From Lenzites betulinus (lineage: Eukaryota; Basidiomycota; Agaricomycetes; Polyporales; Polyporaceae): a stretch of DNA of 64,000 nucleotides. The DNA lies in contig JABYQU010000078.1 in NCBI GenBank assembly GCA_022264855.1, forward strand, positions 41,039 to 105,038, given 5' to 3'. The notes beneath the pieces are model-generated. The model saw only the letters and a program-made list of their open reading frames with translations. It was not told where the DNA came from and ran no database searches. The position numbers were made by a program, and so were the translations under genes. This document shows, one piece after another, positions 1 to 9,693 of this stretch (its first letter is position 1; each line of letters starts with the position of its first letter).

Positions 1-796
1 GACGGACGTCGATCGGTTCCGGCGGAGATGTTTCATGCAGTGGGAGGCTCTCTTCGTGAGGCGGCGTTACTCTGGTGAGTCTTATTCTGCGGGGATGGAG
101 GTACGAGGACGGGGGTGTAAGTACCAGTGTGGGGACGCGAGAAGCGCAGGAGGACGCGGTTGAAAAGAAGCACGCACCGCGTTATGGTCGTGTGTAAACG
201 GGTCCTCGTCCTCGGGATGCAATTATCGTGCGTCGTGGGAGTGCGTAGGGGTCGTACAGGGGATGTCGTCAGGATTGGGTGCGGCGTGCGCATGCGGAGG
301 CCCCTAGTCGCCCGTGGTCGAGCTGCGCGGGTGCGGGATGAAATAGACTGTGCGAGCTTCGAGTATCCCGATCTTTCCAGTAGGCCTGTGCTTACAGGTT
401 CCGGGTGTCCGCAGAGAGAGAAACCAAGTTTAGTTCGTGGATGTCCAGTTCCAATTACAGATGCGCAGAGGCAGTCAAGCGTCGAGAGAACTCCGGAGAA
501 AAGCCTGTTCAAAACCTGCAGCTCGCAAACGGACAGAAAGGCAATCGGCGGGGAGGATCAGCGGGGGGTTACAGTGGGGTGGGAGACGGCAAGAAGACCC
601 GCAGCGCCACGAGCCTGAGCTGCAGCAGCAAAGTCCGGCCGTTCTGACCACGCCTTGCGCCTCGTGTGGTGGGTGGGGGGACTGCACGCACGCAGCGGGG
701 GAGAGGCACGGCCTGCAACGAGGCCGCTGCACTTTGATCAAGCGACCGTCCAACCCGCTCGCCTCGGCGCGGTCGGCGTGCTGGCGCCCACGGCGG

Positions 797-903
797 CGCT
801 GATTGGATAGGCGCCATGCCCTGCCAATCAGGGCGCGATAACTGGATGCCGTGCGGGGTGGGGTGATCGCGACGTTCTCGGACGTCGGCCCTCGCGGACT
901 CGG
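797..903 (+). promoter_or_regulatory. Paired inverted CCAAT element, promoter module A
   Basis: An 8-bp inverted repeat, CTGATTGG (799-806) and CCAATCAG (824-831), places two CCAAT boxes in opposite orientation. About 107 bp around it closely match bases 4017-4123 and the equivalent in the second E copy. CCAAT boxes bind the Hap/NF-Y complex in fungi, which is known for the motif class. Use by the methyltransferase gene at 1203 is inferred from position. Confidence 0.5.
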
Positions 904-1054
904 ACGTGTACCCCGCATCGTCTCCTGCGCTCGGCCTCGACGTCCGATACTTGTTCATCACCTGTTCAGCTGCTAGCACTTTGCGTGTTTCGCATAGAGG
1001 GACACACGAGAAGTGCTGCCTATCTTTGACGCGACGCTTCCTTCGCGGCGCAGA

Positions 1055-1060
1055 TATAAG
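1055..1060 (+). promoter_or_regulatory. TATA box of methyltransferase copy 1
   Basis: TATAAG lies 143 bp upstream of the ATG at 1203 and downstream of the paired CCAAT element. It is absent from copies 2 and 3, because the repeat boundary at 1148 lies between the TATA box and the gene. Confidence 0.5.
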
Positions 1061-1202
1061 ACCTGCGGTTGCTGTGAACGTGTCTCCCACAGTTCCCCAC
1101 ATCCAGACTTAAGCTTCACCGGCACACCCGGACTTCTGTGCTGACCACAGTACACAACCCATATTCCGAACACTTGTATTCCCGCTTAGATTCAACTTCA
1201 AG

Positions 1203-2692
1203 ATGGCAACGTTTGGCAAGGCGACGTTCAACGCGGCGAAGTACGCGTCCAGTGAGTGCCGCTTCGCTCGGAATACACACGCAATGGACGGAGCTAACGG
1301 CATGCGAACCCGCGATCCGTGTCTGGATAGGCCGTCCGACATACCCAAAGCAGCTGTTCGACTTCGTCTTCAAGTTCCACGAGCGCACGCAGGGCGCGCG
1401 GTGGGACACGGCCGTGGACGTGGGCTGCGGCACAGGTGCGTCTTCATCTTCTTTTGTGGCGCAGAGGAGACAAAGATGAGGGGTTTATGTATGAGAAGTC
1501 ATGCACTGCGAGTCCTCTCTGCCATCTGCGGAGTCTATCTGCAGTCTGCAGCCTGTACATGGACAAGTGCCATGATGTAACATGCACCCGTGTCTCCCCA
1601 GCGCTGCCAAACGGATCTTGCCACAGTGGCCAATTCGCTAACGCTAACGTCGCTGCGCAGGCCAAGCCACCGTCGAGCTCACGCCCTTCCGCCACATCGT
1701 CGGCGTCGACCCGAGCGCGCGCATGATCGAGCAGGCGCGCGAGAGCGTCAAGACGCGCCTCGCGGGGCTCGACCTGTCCAAACAGATCGAGTTCGTGCAG
1801 TCGCCCGCGGAGGACCTCGCGTCCTTGCAGGACGGGAGCGTCGACCTCATCATCGCCGGTATGTTCTTACTTAACTAGCCCGTGCCGTGCAAGGGGATTT
1901 TGTGCTTACGAACGTCACGCGTACCCAGCACAGGCGTGCCATTGGTTCAAGTGGGACAAGTTCTGGCCGGAGGTAGCGCGCGTGCTCCGCAAGAACGGCA
2001 CATTCGCCGCGTGGGTGCGTAGTACCTCCTACGCGTGCATGCGGCGCAACCCCGCGTTGCCCCCGCGCGGGGTTGCGCCGCACACGCCGAGGACACCGGA
2101 GCAGCAGCAGCAGCAGCAGCGAGACTGACTAGACCTGCGCAGGGATACTCGGAATTCCGCCTCTCGCGCTTCCCGTCTGCCACCCGGATCATCAACGACT
2201 ACGCGCAGGGGGCGGACGCTGCTAACTCGCTTGGGACGTACTGGGAGCGCCCGGGGCGGACCATCCTCGACGAGCACCTGGTCGCGGTCCCGGACCCGCG
2301 CGAGGGCGTCCCGGGGAAGTTCAGCGAGTTTGAGCGTGTCTACTTCACAGGTGCGCATCTCGCTATACAACGCACCGCGGAACATATGGTGACCGATCGC
2401 TGCATCAGCGCCGCACTACCCCGACCTGCCAGACGCGCGCCCGGTGATCCTGCGCAAGCGGATGACCTGGGAGGAGCTCCTGGGCTACTTCCGCACCTGG
2501 AGCCCGCTGCACACGTTCCACGAGAAGTTCCCCGAGGACCTGCAGCGGCCGGACGGCGACATCGCGGTGCGCTTCTGGCGCAGCCTCAAGGCGGAGGTCG
2601 CGCGCGCGGAGGGCCGCGCGGAGGTGCCGCAGGACGCGGACCCTATCGACATCGAGTGGCCGCTCGCGATGATTCTCGCGAAGAAGGCGTAA
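1203..2692 (+). CDS. SAM-dependent methyltransferase, Tmt1/Crg1-like, copy 1
   Basis: Six exons: 1203-1251, 1331-1435, 1661-1858, 1929-2014, 2143-2350 and 2409-2692. They join in frame to 309 residues. The class I SAM-binding motif VDVGCGTGQAT is split by intron 2. Other family landmarks are VGVDPS, the stretch AAQACHWF and the C-terminal WPLAMILAKKA. The order and length fit the fungal trans-aconitate methyltransferase (Tmt1/Crg1-like) group, cytosolic enzymes that methylate small carboxylic acids or related metabolites. The actual substrate cannot be read from sequence. The first exon starts MATFGKATFNAAKYAS, typical for the family. Intron 2 is long (225 nt) and intron 4 holds a perfect hairpin. 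This copy has the most convincing promoter of the three, and it ends in TAA where copies 2 and 3 end in TAG. Confidence 0.85.
2040..2120 (+). other. Perfect 17-bp hairpin and (AGC)7 tract inside methyltransferase intron 4
   Basis: Bases 2040-2056 and 2066-2082 are exact inverted repeats (arm TGCGGCGCAACCCCGCG) with a 9-nt loop, followed at 2100-2120 by seven AGC units. Both sit inside the 128-nt intron 2015-2142. The structure is retained in copies 2 (13486-13528) and 3 (24942-24984). It could aid splicing by bringing the intron ends together or could be a small-RNA precursor. Neither is shown. Confidence 0.75.
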
Positions 2693-3188
2693 GAGGGCTG
2701 GGTGGGCCTGCGTGTATTGCTTCTGTGGCATGTGGGTACTTGTGCGCACGTCCTGCGCTTGTTCTACAAAGCTGCTTGGACTATCATATATCATCAATAT
2801 TCAGTCATGTGGCCTAGCTACGTACCCATCGCAGAGAGCCTCGTACGATTCGTCGTACTTTACGCGGCTCGATGGTGTTACGGTTCACTGCGTTGATCGT
2901 GCACACACAGGGCGCCTGGACCGTGCGGTCACGGCGGATGTGAAGAGGAAGCCTGAGGAAGCCTTCCTGAGCACAAACTCTTCCCAGCGTCCCTTGATCG
3001 CCGAACACACGGAGAGTTTCTTCGCCGGCAACACAATTCAACACCTCTTTACCGGAATATCATGGCCCCGCACTTATAAAATGACATCGTCCGCCGCGCC
3101 CAGACAATCGATGAGCGCGGGACGATGTTTCTGCAACCCGTTGGGGGATTGTGGCGGTGCTGCCCACTAACTAGCACTGGAGACGGCT

Positions 3189-3250
3189 GTCAGCGTCGAG
3201 TTGTCGTAGACGCGACATGGTGGATTGGGTTCAGGTGGCTGTTATGTCAG
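3189..3250 (+). repeat. 62-bp dispersed motif, intergenic copy
   Basis: Runs from GTCAGCGTCGAGTTGTCG to GTTATGTCAG and differs from the copy at the H/E junction (3957-4018) at three positions. It is bracketed by TGTCAG on both sides. It also occurs at 14631-14692, 15399-15460 and 26086-26147. It contains a short imperfect stem (GTCGT-agac-GCGAC). Its nature is unknown; a miniature insertion with a 5-6-bp target duplication is one reading. Confidence 0.6.
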
Positions 3251-3754
3251 GCTCACAGCTGCTGACTGCACGCGAGAATCACAGGCCGCGCGCGACTGCG
3301 AGATGGCGCAAGAATGTTTAGCGTGGGTGTGGGCGCACAGCTGACTTGCGCAGGATCGCCGTGCCTCAAAGCGGGATTGAGCCTTCCCCCAACGGGTTGT
3401 GGCGTCGCATGCGGTCGTGCGACGGCTCTACGACTTTTTCCAGGCGCCTGGGGGTGCGAGGGCCGGTCGCACGGAGGGGGGGACGTCGAGGGCGACGACG
3501 CTGACGGCGGAGGGAGCGACGCGTACGGCGGTGGGCAGACAGGGGTGTACATGGCGTGCACTCTGACGCGGGGCGGTCACGGGAGGGCGATGGAGAGGAC
3601 GGGTGACGCAGGAGCGCGATCGACGCGCGTGCCGCGGGGAGAGAGGACGTCCGGAAGCGGGCAAGAGCATGCCCAGAGAGGGAGGATTGCGGGGTCCGTC
3701 ATGTGTCCTTTCGCTTTCTCGAACCCAATTTTTGCCATGCCCGCCGATCCGCCT

Positions 3755-3760
3755 TATAAT
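3755..3760 (+). promoter_or_regulatory. TATA-like box of the membrane gene, copy 1
   Basis: TATAAT lies 95 bp upstream of the ATG at 3855 and is kept in all three H copies. It is followed by a C/T-rich leader, as is usual for fungal core promoters. Confidence 0.45.
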
Positions 3761-3854
3761 CCGCGCGACACCCCCACGACGCCCCGCACGCGTCCTTTGC
3801 TCCGTCCGTCTCCACTCCCGCCGCCCGCGCTATCCCCCTGATGAACGCGCTGCA

Positions 3855-4022
3855 ATGTTCGCCGCTACCGCCCCCTACAAGTCCGCGCGTCTCGCATCCC
3901 TCTTCCTCACCTTCGCCTTTGGCGTCGTCGGCTTCGCCATGGGCATCAGCGCCCTCGTCAGCGTCGAGTTGTCGCAGACGCGACATGGTGGATTGAGTTC
4001 AGGTGGCTGTTTTGTCAGCTGA
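3855..4022 (+). pseudogene. Truncated four-helix membrane gene, copy 1, fused to E sequence
   Basis: The first 35 codons (through GFAMGISALV) match the intact gene at 26753. At base 3961 the sequence leaves the gene and reads into element E, adding about 20 unrelated residues (SVELSQTRHGGLSSGGCFVS) before a stop at 4022. The promoter and start codon are intact, so a 55-residue peptide with one membrane helix could be made. It lacks helices 2-4 of the parent protein. It arose from the H/E rearrangement, not from slow decay, because the retained part is nearly unchanged. Confidence 0.85.
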
Positions 4023-4123
4023 TTGGATAGGCGCTGACCCCTGCCAATCAGGGCGCGATAACTGGAGGGCGCGTGCGGGGTGGGTGATCGCAACGTTCTC
4101 GGACGACGGCTCTCGCGGACTCG
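4017..4123 (+). promoter_or_regulatory. Paired inverted CCAAT element, promoter module B (E copy 1)
   Basis: CTGATTGG (4019-4026) and CCAATCAG (4044-4051) with flanks closely matching 797-903. It precedes a C/T-rich leader and the ORF starting at 4341. The methyltransferase promoter and the start of E therefore share ancestry. Confidence 0.5.
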
Positions 4124-4340
4124 CTTCGCCCTCTGCCCGCCAGCCCATTCTCGGTTCCTTTCTGCGCGCAAGGCCCAGTCTCACCGCTCTCCACCGCACG
4201 CTGACAGAGACTCTCCTCCGCCCGCCATCGCCCCCGCCGACCACTCCTCAGGACACCGTCGTCGCCCAGCAGCCCAGCCCGCGACCGCCAACCTCCAGCA
4301 GTCCGTCTCCCAGTCCAACTCGACCCCAGGTTTTTCCCAG

Positions 4341-4868
4341 ATGCTCCGCAGACGCCGCTCCGCCGGCACCGTCACAGCTGCATCTTCCCATGCCCCCGCC
4401 GTCGCCGTCGCCCGCACCGCAACCGGTCCTGCTGCATCCAGCCGCCTAGGCTCTCGTGCGCGTCGTGCCCCACCGGCCCCAGCCGTATCGCGTGCCGCGT
4501 CCGCAGCCGTCGTAGAGGACCTCGACGCCGAGATGGAGGATATGGTCATCCTGCCCCCGCTGCCGGAGAACCACGGCGCGTTTGCGATCCAGGAATACCA
4601 AGACGGCGATCGGATGGATGTGAGGGACACCTCGGACTCTCCTGTGCCTATCCCCGGCCCCGCGCGGTCGAATGGAAGAGGGACCCCTGGTGGGTATTCT
4701 GATGGCGAGTACGAGATTGAGGGGGTCGGAGGTGACGGCAGCGGGCATGCGGCAAGCGCAAGCGGTGACAAGCCTGCGTGCACACCCTCCCCCGAGCGCG
4801 ACGTCGGTGCGGACATGGAGGATCGCGCCATGGCGCGCCGCCGCGCCGCCGCGTGCGTCTCCCATTGA
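4341..4868 (+). CDS. Disordered acidic-tailed protein of element E, copy 1
   Basis: From the ATG at 4341 the frame runs 175 residues. The N-terminal half is basic and Arg/Ala/Ser/Pro-rich. A central acidic stretch (VVEDLDAEMEDMVILPPLP, then ENHGAFAIQEYQDGDRMD) is followed by a Ser/Pro/Gly tail. The central part has the codon and residue mix of a real protein, which most overlapping ORFs here lack. The frame is open upstream to 4080, but a C/T-rich leader ending in CCAG just before 4341 supports the downstream start. I recognise no domain. In E copy 2 the same frame is cut by a TAG. Further 3' exons are possible, since a good intron follows at 4982-5035. Confidence 0.4.
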   Translation: MLRRRRSAGTVTAASSHAPAVAVARTATGPAASSRLGSRARRAPPAPAVSRAASAAVVEDLDAEMEDMVILPPLPENHGAFAIQEYQDGDRMDVRDTSDSPVPIPGPARSNGRGTPGGYSDGEYEIEGVGGDGSGHAASASGDKPACTPSPERDVGADMEDRAMARRRAAACVSH

Positions 4869-6374
4869 CCACGCCGCGCGGATGAGGACGGCCGGCGACG
4901 CGAGCGTGCGCGCCCCGCGCCGTCGATCGCGCACCTTGGACACCCTCTAGACATGTGCACATGGCCTCGACGTCGTACCTGGTGAGTTTCCAGGCCGCGC
5001 GCGTGTGAATTACGCTCACAATGCTCTGATTTTAGGGCATTATTTGTGAAATATTCGATTTCCGCGCGTAATACCGGCCGTGCGCCCTCCCAACTTCAAC
5101 GGCAACCCTACACGACCTCGGCGAGCCACCCCACACGTAGCGCGCCATGCGTGCCGCCGCGGAACCCTGCGCCCGCGCCCTGGCCGTGACTGGACAAGAC
5201 CCCGTCCCCCGCGCTCGGCATCCCCTCCGACCGCGCTGCCGCTTTGACGACAGCTCCCATGCACTCCGCCGCACGCACTCACCAAGTTTAGCGGTGATCC
5301 GCGAAGATTCGATTTGCACCATTTTCGGCCGATTTCATTGGTAAAAACAGGGAAGCGCGCACCGCCGGCCGCCTTCTTCCCCCCTCGCGCTAAGACTTCA
5401 TACACACTCTCGCCTGAACGGACGCTGACTGCTCTGTGATTTTCAGCCGATTCGGAGGACCTCGCAAAATCGGTCATTTCATGCATTTTCGAAGACTTGC
5501 GCAGAAATTCGCGCATCCTTCCCGGTGCACCCATCCCCGCGCAACGCCACTTGGTGAGCGTTCTCGCCCACACACCCCGCACCTGTGTACTCACGCCCGA
5601 CGCGATCCGGGCAGAAATAGTTTGCACCCCCCTCGGCGCCGCCACCTGCGCCCGCGCAAAGACACGGCCGCCGCGGCTCGGCCCCGCCTTCCGCACACTC
5701 AAAACTTCGAACATACACTCCTGTGTGAGGGCGCTCGCGGCGCTGAGACGCGAGACGCGCTCCGGGCAAATCCTGCCCTCGACAAAATGGCCGTCGGCGC
5801 CCACAAGATCGTGCGTGGAACAACGACGGCGCGGCCGTCCGCGCTGCCACTCGACACACGCCCAGCCCTGCACGATGTGCGCCGGCCCAGCAAGTTTCGC
5901 GGCAATCCGCGAGGGTCGAAATCGGGGCGTCGAGACCGCCGGGCATGGGCGCACCCACAGAAACATCCAAAATCTCAACTCGTCCGACGGCCGCGGGACG
6001 GTGCCCGCGCCTTCCGGTAGACGCACGACACCGTTCCCCGTCGGTCGCAGTGCGCGCCGACGGCGGACGCGTGCGCGGGAGGGCAATTGGTCGTCAAGGG
6101 CACCCCGACCCCGCACAGCAAAGAGGCCAGCGCAACAGCCGCGGCACGAGTGGAACTCGTCCCGGACGCCGCCCCGATGCCCCCGCAAGTCCTCAGGCTT
6201 CGAAACAAAGCCTCCCCGCTCGCTGACGTCGCTCGCAGCACGATGCCCCGCCATGCAGCCTCGCCCCCGGTATGTACTGTAAGTATTACATCGCCGCCCT
6301 TCCCCGACCAACGACACTCCCACGTCAGTCCGCCGCCTGTTTGTATCCCACCCGCCCGCAATGGCGGCCCGCGC
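4869..6374. other. E interior, no assigned gene; intron-like site at 4982-5035
   Basis: A plus-strand GT-AG intron candidate (GTGAGTTTCC ... GATTTTAG, 54 nt) lies at 4982-5035. From about 5280 to 5940 there are degenerate repeats of a short unit (variants of caagtttagcggtgatccgc and gcaagtttcgcggcaatccgc). A 542-codon minus-strand ORF (6668 to 5040) is open, but it runs straight through strong minus-strand introns further right, so I do not accept it as a single exon. Confidence 0.4.
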
Positions 6375-9300
6375 CTGCGAAGATGGACGGGAACACGAGG
6401 ACGTTAGCAAGCTCGTCGTCGCGCAGAATGTGGCACTCACTGCTGGGCGCACAATGAACTCGAGCGCGGACAAGGCGGCCTCGATCCCATCCGCTTCGCG
6501 CGACACCCTGCATGCTGCCGTCGCGCCGTCGACTCGCAGCTGCCCTGCGACGTAGGAGTCAGCATAGTCCGCACGAGCACAAGAACACTCACCGGGGGCG
6601 TGCCCGACGCGCGACGGGGCGGACGCGGGGCGGGCAGCGTGCATCAGGTGAGCACGAAAGCGAAGCACTCACTTTGCTTGCTTCAACAGGACACGCCCGA
6701 CGCCGCCACAGCCCGCGCACGACGTCCGTCGTCTGGAAGGAGGTAAGCACAAGTTAGCAAGCAGACGGAGAGACTCACCCGCGAGCCTGCGTCGTCGACG
6801 GCAGAGGGAGCGAGCAGAATACCGGGAGGACGAGGGCGTTCCGCGGCGCGGCGCTCCCGCTCGTGCCCTACTTATGTCGCTTGCGATTTAGGGCCGTCTC
6901 GCACAAGCGCGATCCGACAGCGCGCCCACACCCTGTCCCGCACACACGCACGGACCCCCGCCCGCTCGTCCCCGTCTGGAACCTGTCCCCGCCCGTTCCT
7001 GGGCCCCACCCCGCATCCGACTTCGCCACCCGGGACGCCCGCGCTCCCCCAACGGGGACGCGCCACGGGGCTTGGCGCAGGCGTGCAAATACCGCCCCAC
7101 AACCATACGCGACGCGAAGGCGTTTCAGCGGGCGGGCTAGCAGGCGGGCGCCCCGTCGCTCGTAAGGACGGTGTGTTCTGCGTCGGCGGCCGTCGGTGCA
7201 GCATCGCCAGGCCGTGCCTGCGCCGTCGATAACTCGCAGCTGCATTCGATATTGGCGGACAAGCACCCACATGTAGAATAGACAGCGAAAATATATTTCT
7301 TGGCCTTGCATTGCTCGAAGTACGATGACCGCGGGTGTGCAGAAGTTTAACAAAGTGATATTGAGCGAGGCTTGCGTGTATCTAGCTGTGTGCATCCACA
7401 TATCTCGTGAGCATAGTTGGTTTAAGGTGAGGATGCTACGCCATACGAGTATCCGGAATCTATCGACCACTTGCCATAAACCCATTCCGACGTTAGCCAT
7501 CCTCGGACAGCCTCGCGAATATACATATCACCTCCCACATCTGCGCTGAAACATATTCTGCGGCTTCTTCAGCGTGCGCCGCGGGCGCGCGGTTTAACCA
7601 GGTAACTTTGAGCAAGGTTTGCGCCTACCGAGCTGCGTGCGCCCATATATCTCGCGTGCATAGACAGTTTAAGGTGAGAATGCACGCAGCCGGGCACTTA
7701 TCGACCAGTTGCCATTCCAATGCTGGCCATCCTCGGAATGCCCTGCCGAAATACATACCACTTCCTGTACTTGCGCGCGGATGCAAGTAATAATTCTAGC
7801 AGCTCTGCATATCGACTCCGAAGCTTGCTCCGCGCCGCCCCAAGTTGGCTCTGGGATCGCGCACGCATGCGTTCTTGCACTCACAATATTTCTGCAGGCC
7901 GCGCGATTATATTCTAAGCTAACGCGATACCTTCCCCTCTCGCTCGCCATGCTCGTTCACTCGCGCGCGAGCTTCCGCTGCATGCAGTCGCTGTAGCACG
8001 CCGACCAGTCGCGATAACCAAGTTCCGACGCTGGGTGCACTCGGACTGCCCCGCGAATAAACGTAGTCGGTGCGCGCGTACAAGTAGCAATTTTAGCAGC
8101 TCTGCGTATACTCCGCGCCGCCCGACATTTCGTTCCGGGATCGCACAGACACGCTTTATTCCACCCACAATATTTCGACATGCCGTGCGAGTATGTTCTG
8201 GGCTAACGCGGCACCTTCCCCTCTCGCTTGCCATGCTCGTTCAGCTGCACGCGAGGTTCCGTTGTGTGCACTCGGTGTAGCACGTCAACCAGTCGCGATA
8301 AACACGTTCCGATGCTGGGCGTACTTGGACTGGCTGCCGCGCGAGTAAACGTACAACCTCCCATACCTGCGCGCGAGTGCAAGCAGTAATTCTAGCATCT
8401 TTGCGTATGCTCCGCGCCGCCCGATATTCCGTTCCGGGATCAGCCATGTGTGCTTCTCACGTTCGCATTATTTCGACGAGCTACGAGATTATTTTATGTT
8501 ATCCACGATATCCACACAGAGCGAGTTATTCGAAGCGCGGTACCCACGCCAAGTGGGAAGGGTGGACGCCTTTGGGACAGTACTGCGTCCGATATCGATG
8601 GGCTGCCCCGGTACTAGTACCTTTCCCGCTCGCTCACCGTGTTCGTTCACTCGCGCGCGAGCCGCCGCGGCGCAGGGGGATGCAGTCGTTGTAGCACGCC
8701 GATGTACCCTACATACTCACCTGTACCTACTAGGATACACGCTCTATTTTGCGTGTTCCGAGGGGAAACGCGAATATCATATCGGCGGGCAGCGGCGAGG
8801 TTCGCCCGCCGCATATTGCGAAGGTTGCTTCTAAGTTTCAAGTACTCCGAGATCGCTCAATTTTAGATGAACCATGCTAGCTGCACCTTATTCACACTTG
8901 CACTCAGTAGACTACTAGTACTCACTCTGTGGTCTTGAAGCACACTCAAACAATATATTTGACAGCCTTTGCGCATGGGCGCAATGGGATGAGTGGGGGA
9001 CGCTATGGGGGATCGCCCATGGGCCCGGTGGATCTCCAGTGCCGACAGGACGTCGGTACTGAATGTCCACAGTACCCGAGGGTGATCCCCGTCGAGGGGC
9101 GCACCAGGCGGGGGCGCGTCGCTGTGGGAAACGGGGACTTACCGGGTGGGCGGGGGTGCACCCCGTCGTGCGGCGGAGGCGTCGAGAAGGGCGCGGCCTG
9201 CCGGGGCTGTGGCCAATGGCGGAGGGAGGGTTGGCATGGATGTGCTCCCGGACGCAGGATCGCGTTCGGCAGCACACCCGACGCCGTCGTGCTGACCCTG

Positions 9301-9418
9301 GAATGGAGTGGCGATGGCCACTCACATTAGTCTCCGCAGGCAAACACCCTGAAACAATATTCTGTCAGCTAGCGGGGTGCACCGCGGCCGCGGCCGGATA
9401 TTGAAACGATCAACTTAC
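6375..9418 (-). other. Candidate minus-strand spliced locus inside element E
   Basis: Four minus-strand introns with donor, branch site and acceptor in textbook order: 9418-9349 (GTAAGT, GCTGAC, TTTCAG), 6777-6732 (GTGAGT, GCTAAC, TTCCAG), 6592-6545 (GTGAGT, GCTGAC, TCGCAG) and 6440-6375 (GTGAGT, GCTAAC, TCGCAG). Lengths of 46-70 nt suit the host genes. Introns of 48 and 66 nt are multiples of three without stops, so the ORF reads through them. The flanking exons give no recognisable domain. All four introns are also present in E copy 2. A noncoding spliced RNA or a degenerate gene are both possible. Confidence 0.35.
7680..8700 (+). repeat. Degenerate tandem repeat, about 284 bp unit (E copy 1)
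   Basis: Three diverged units anchored on gctcgttcactcgcgcgcga at 7951, gctcgttcagctgcacgcga at 8235 and gttcgttcactcgcgcgcga at 8641. Shared landmarks are gtagcacg-ccgaccagtcgcgata, ctccgcgccgcccga and acaatatttc. The first spacing is 284 bp and the second 406 bp. This zone is AT-richer than its surroundings and carries no convincing ORF. Confidence 0.7.
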
Positions 9419-9693
9419 TGTCTTCCGCTTGTGCGGCCGCGCGCAGCTCTATTGTCACTTACCTGCACGTCCCGCCTATCAGGATGTCGGACGTCGGACG
9501 TCCGAACGGCGCGGTGCCAGCGGAGACACACCCGCCCACACGCCGCAGATGGACTCCTCCTCCTCCACTCACCTCCTCTCGCCTCCCGGGAGCCATTCCC
9601 CCCTCTGGCGTGCAAGAGCAGCCGCCCCCGACTGCTGCGATGGGCCCGCGGGAGGCGCATAGCAAACGGGCTGGAGGGTGGCGAAGGAACACG

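Larger units (their letters stand above)
1..1147. other. Unique left flank and probable native promoter of the first methyltransferase copy
   Basis: GC-rich sequence with overlapping ORFs on both strands but no recognisable protein. It is unique in the window up to base 1147. From 1148 on, the sequence is repeated at 12594 and 24050. The right part carries a paired CCAAT element and a TATA box ahead of the methyltransferase gene, so I read this flank as the native upstream region. The methyltransferase copies at 12649 and 24105 instead have the right end of element E upstream. Nothing else could be assigned in bases 1-790. Confidence 0.6.
2693..3854. other. Intergenic region between methyltransferase and membrane gene
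   Basis: I see no gene here. It holds a TATAAAA sequence at 3075-3081 with no convincing gene behind it, a 62-bp motif (3189-3250) repeated at the E junction, and a TATA-like box (3755-3760) serving the membrane gene at 3855. The ORFs in this stretch are not conserved in frame between the three copies, because small indels near 2906 and 3480-3540 shift them, which argues against coding. Confidence 0.6.
1148..3960 (+). repeat. Repeat segment H, copy 1
   Basis: This 2.8-kb segment recurs at 12594-15402 and 24050-26858 with only scattered differences. It holds the methyltransferase gene, the intergenic region, and the promoter plus first 35 codons of the four-helix membrane gene. The left limit is the CAG before tacacaaccc, the last bases shared with copies 2 and 3. 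The right limit is the last base shared with the intact gene of copy 3. After it this copy reads into element E, while copy 3 reads on into the gene. Confidence 0.9.

Noticed and set aside
2712..3170. ORFs downstream of the methyltransferase that extend its frame in copies 2 and 3
   Set aside because: In copies 2 and 3 the frame opens only because of small indels; it differs between copies, and the methyltransferase frame already ends properly.
5040..6668. 542-codon minus-strand ORF inside E (also 16482-18110)
   Set aside because: It runs through two strong minus-strand introns whose lengths happen to be multiples of three, overlaps long plus-strand ORFs, and has no domain. It is not accepted as one exon.
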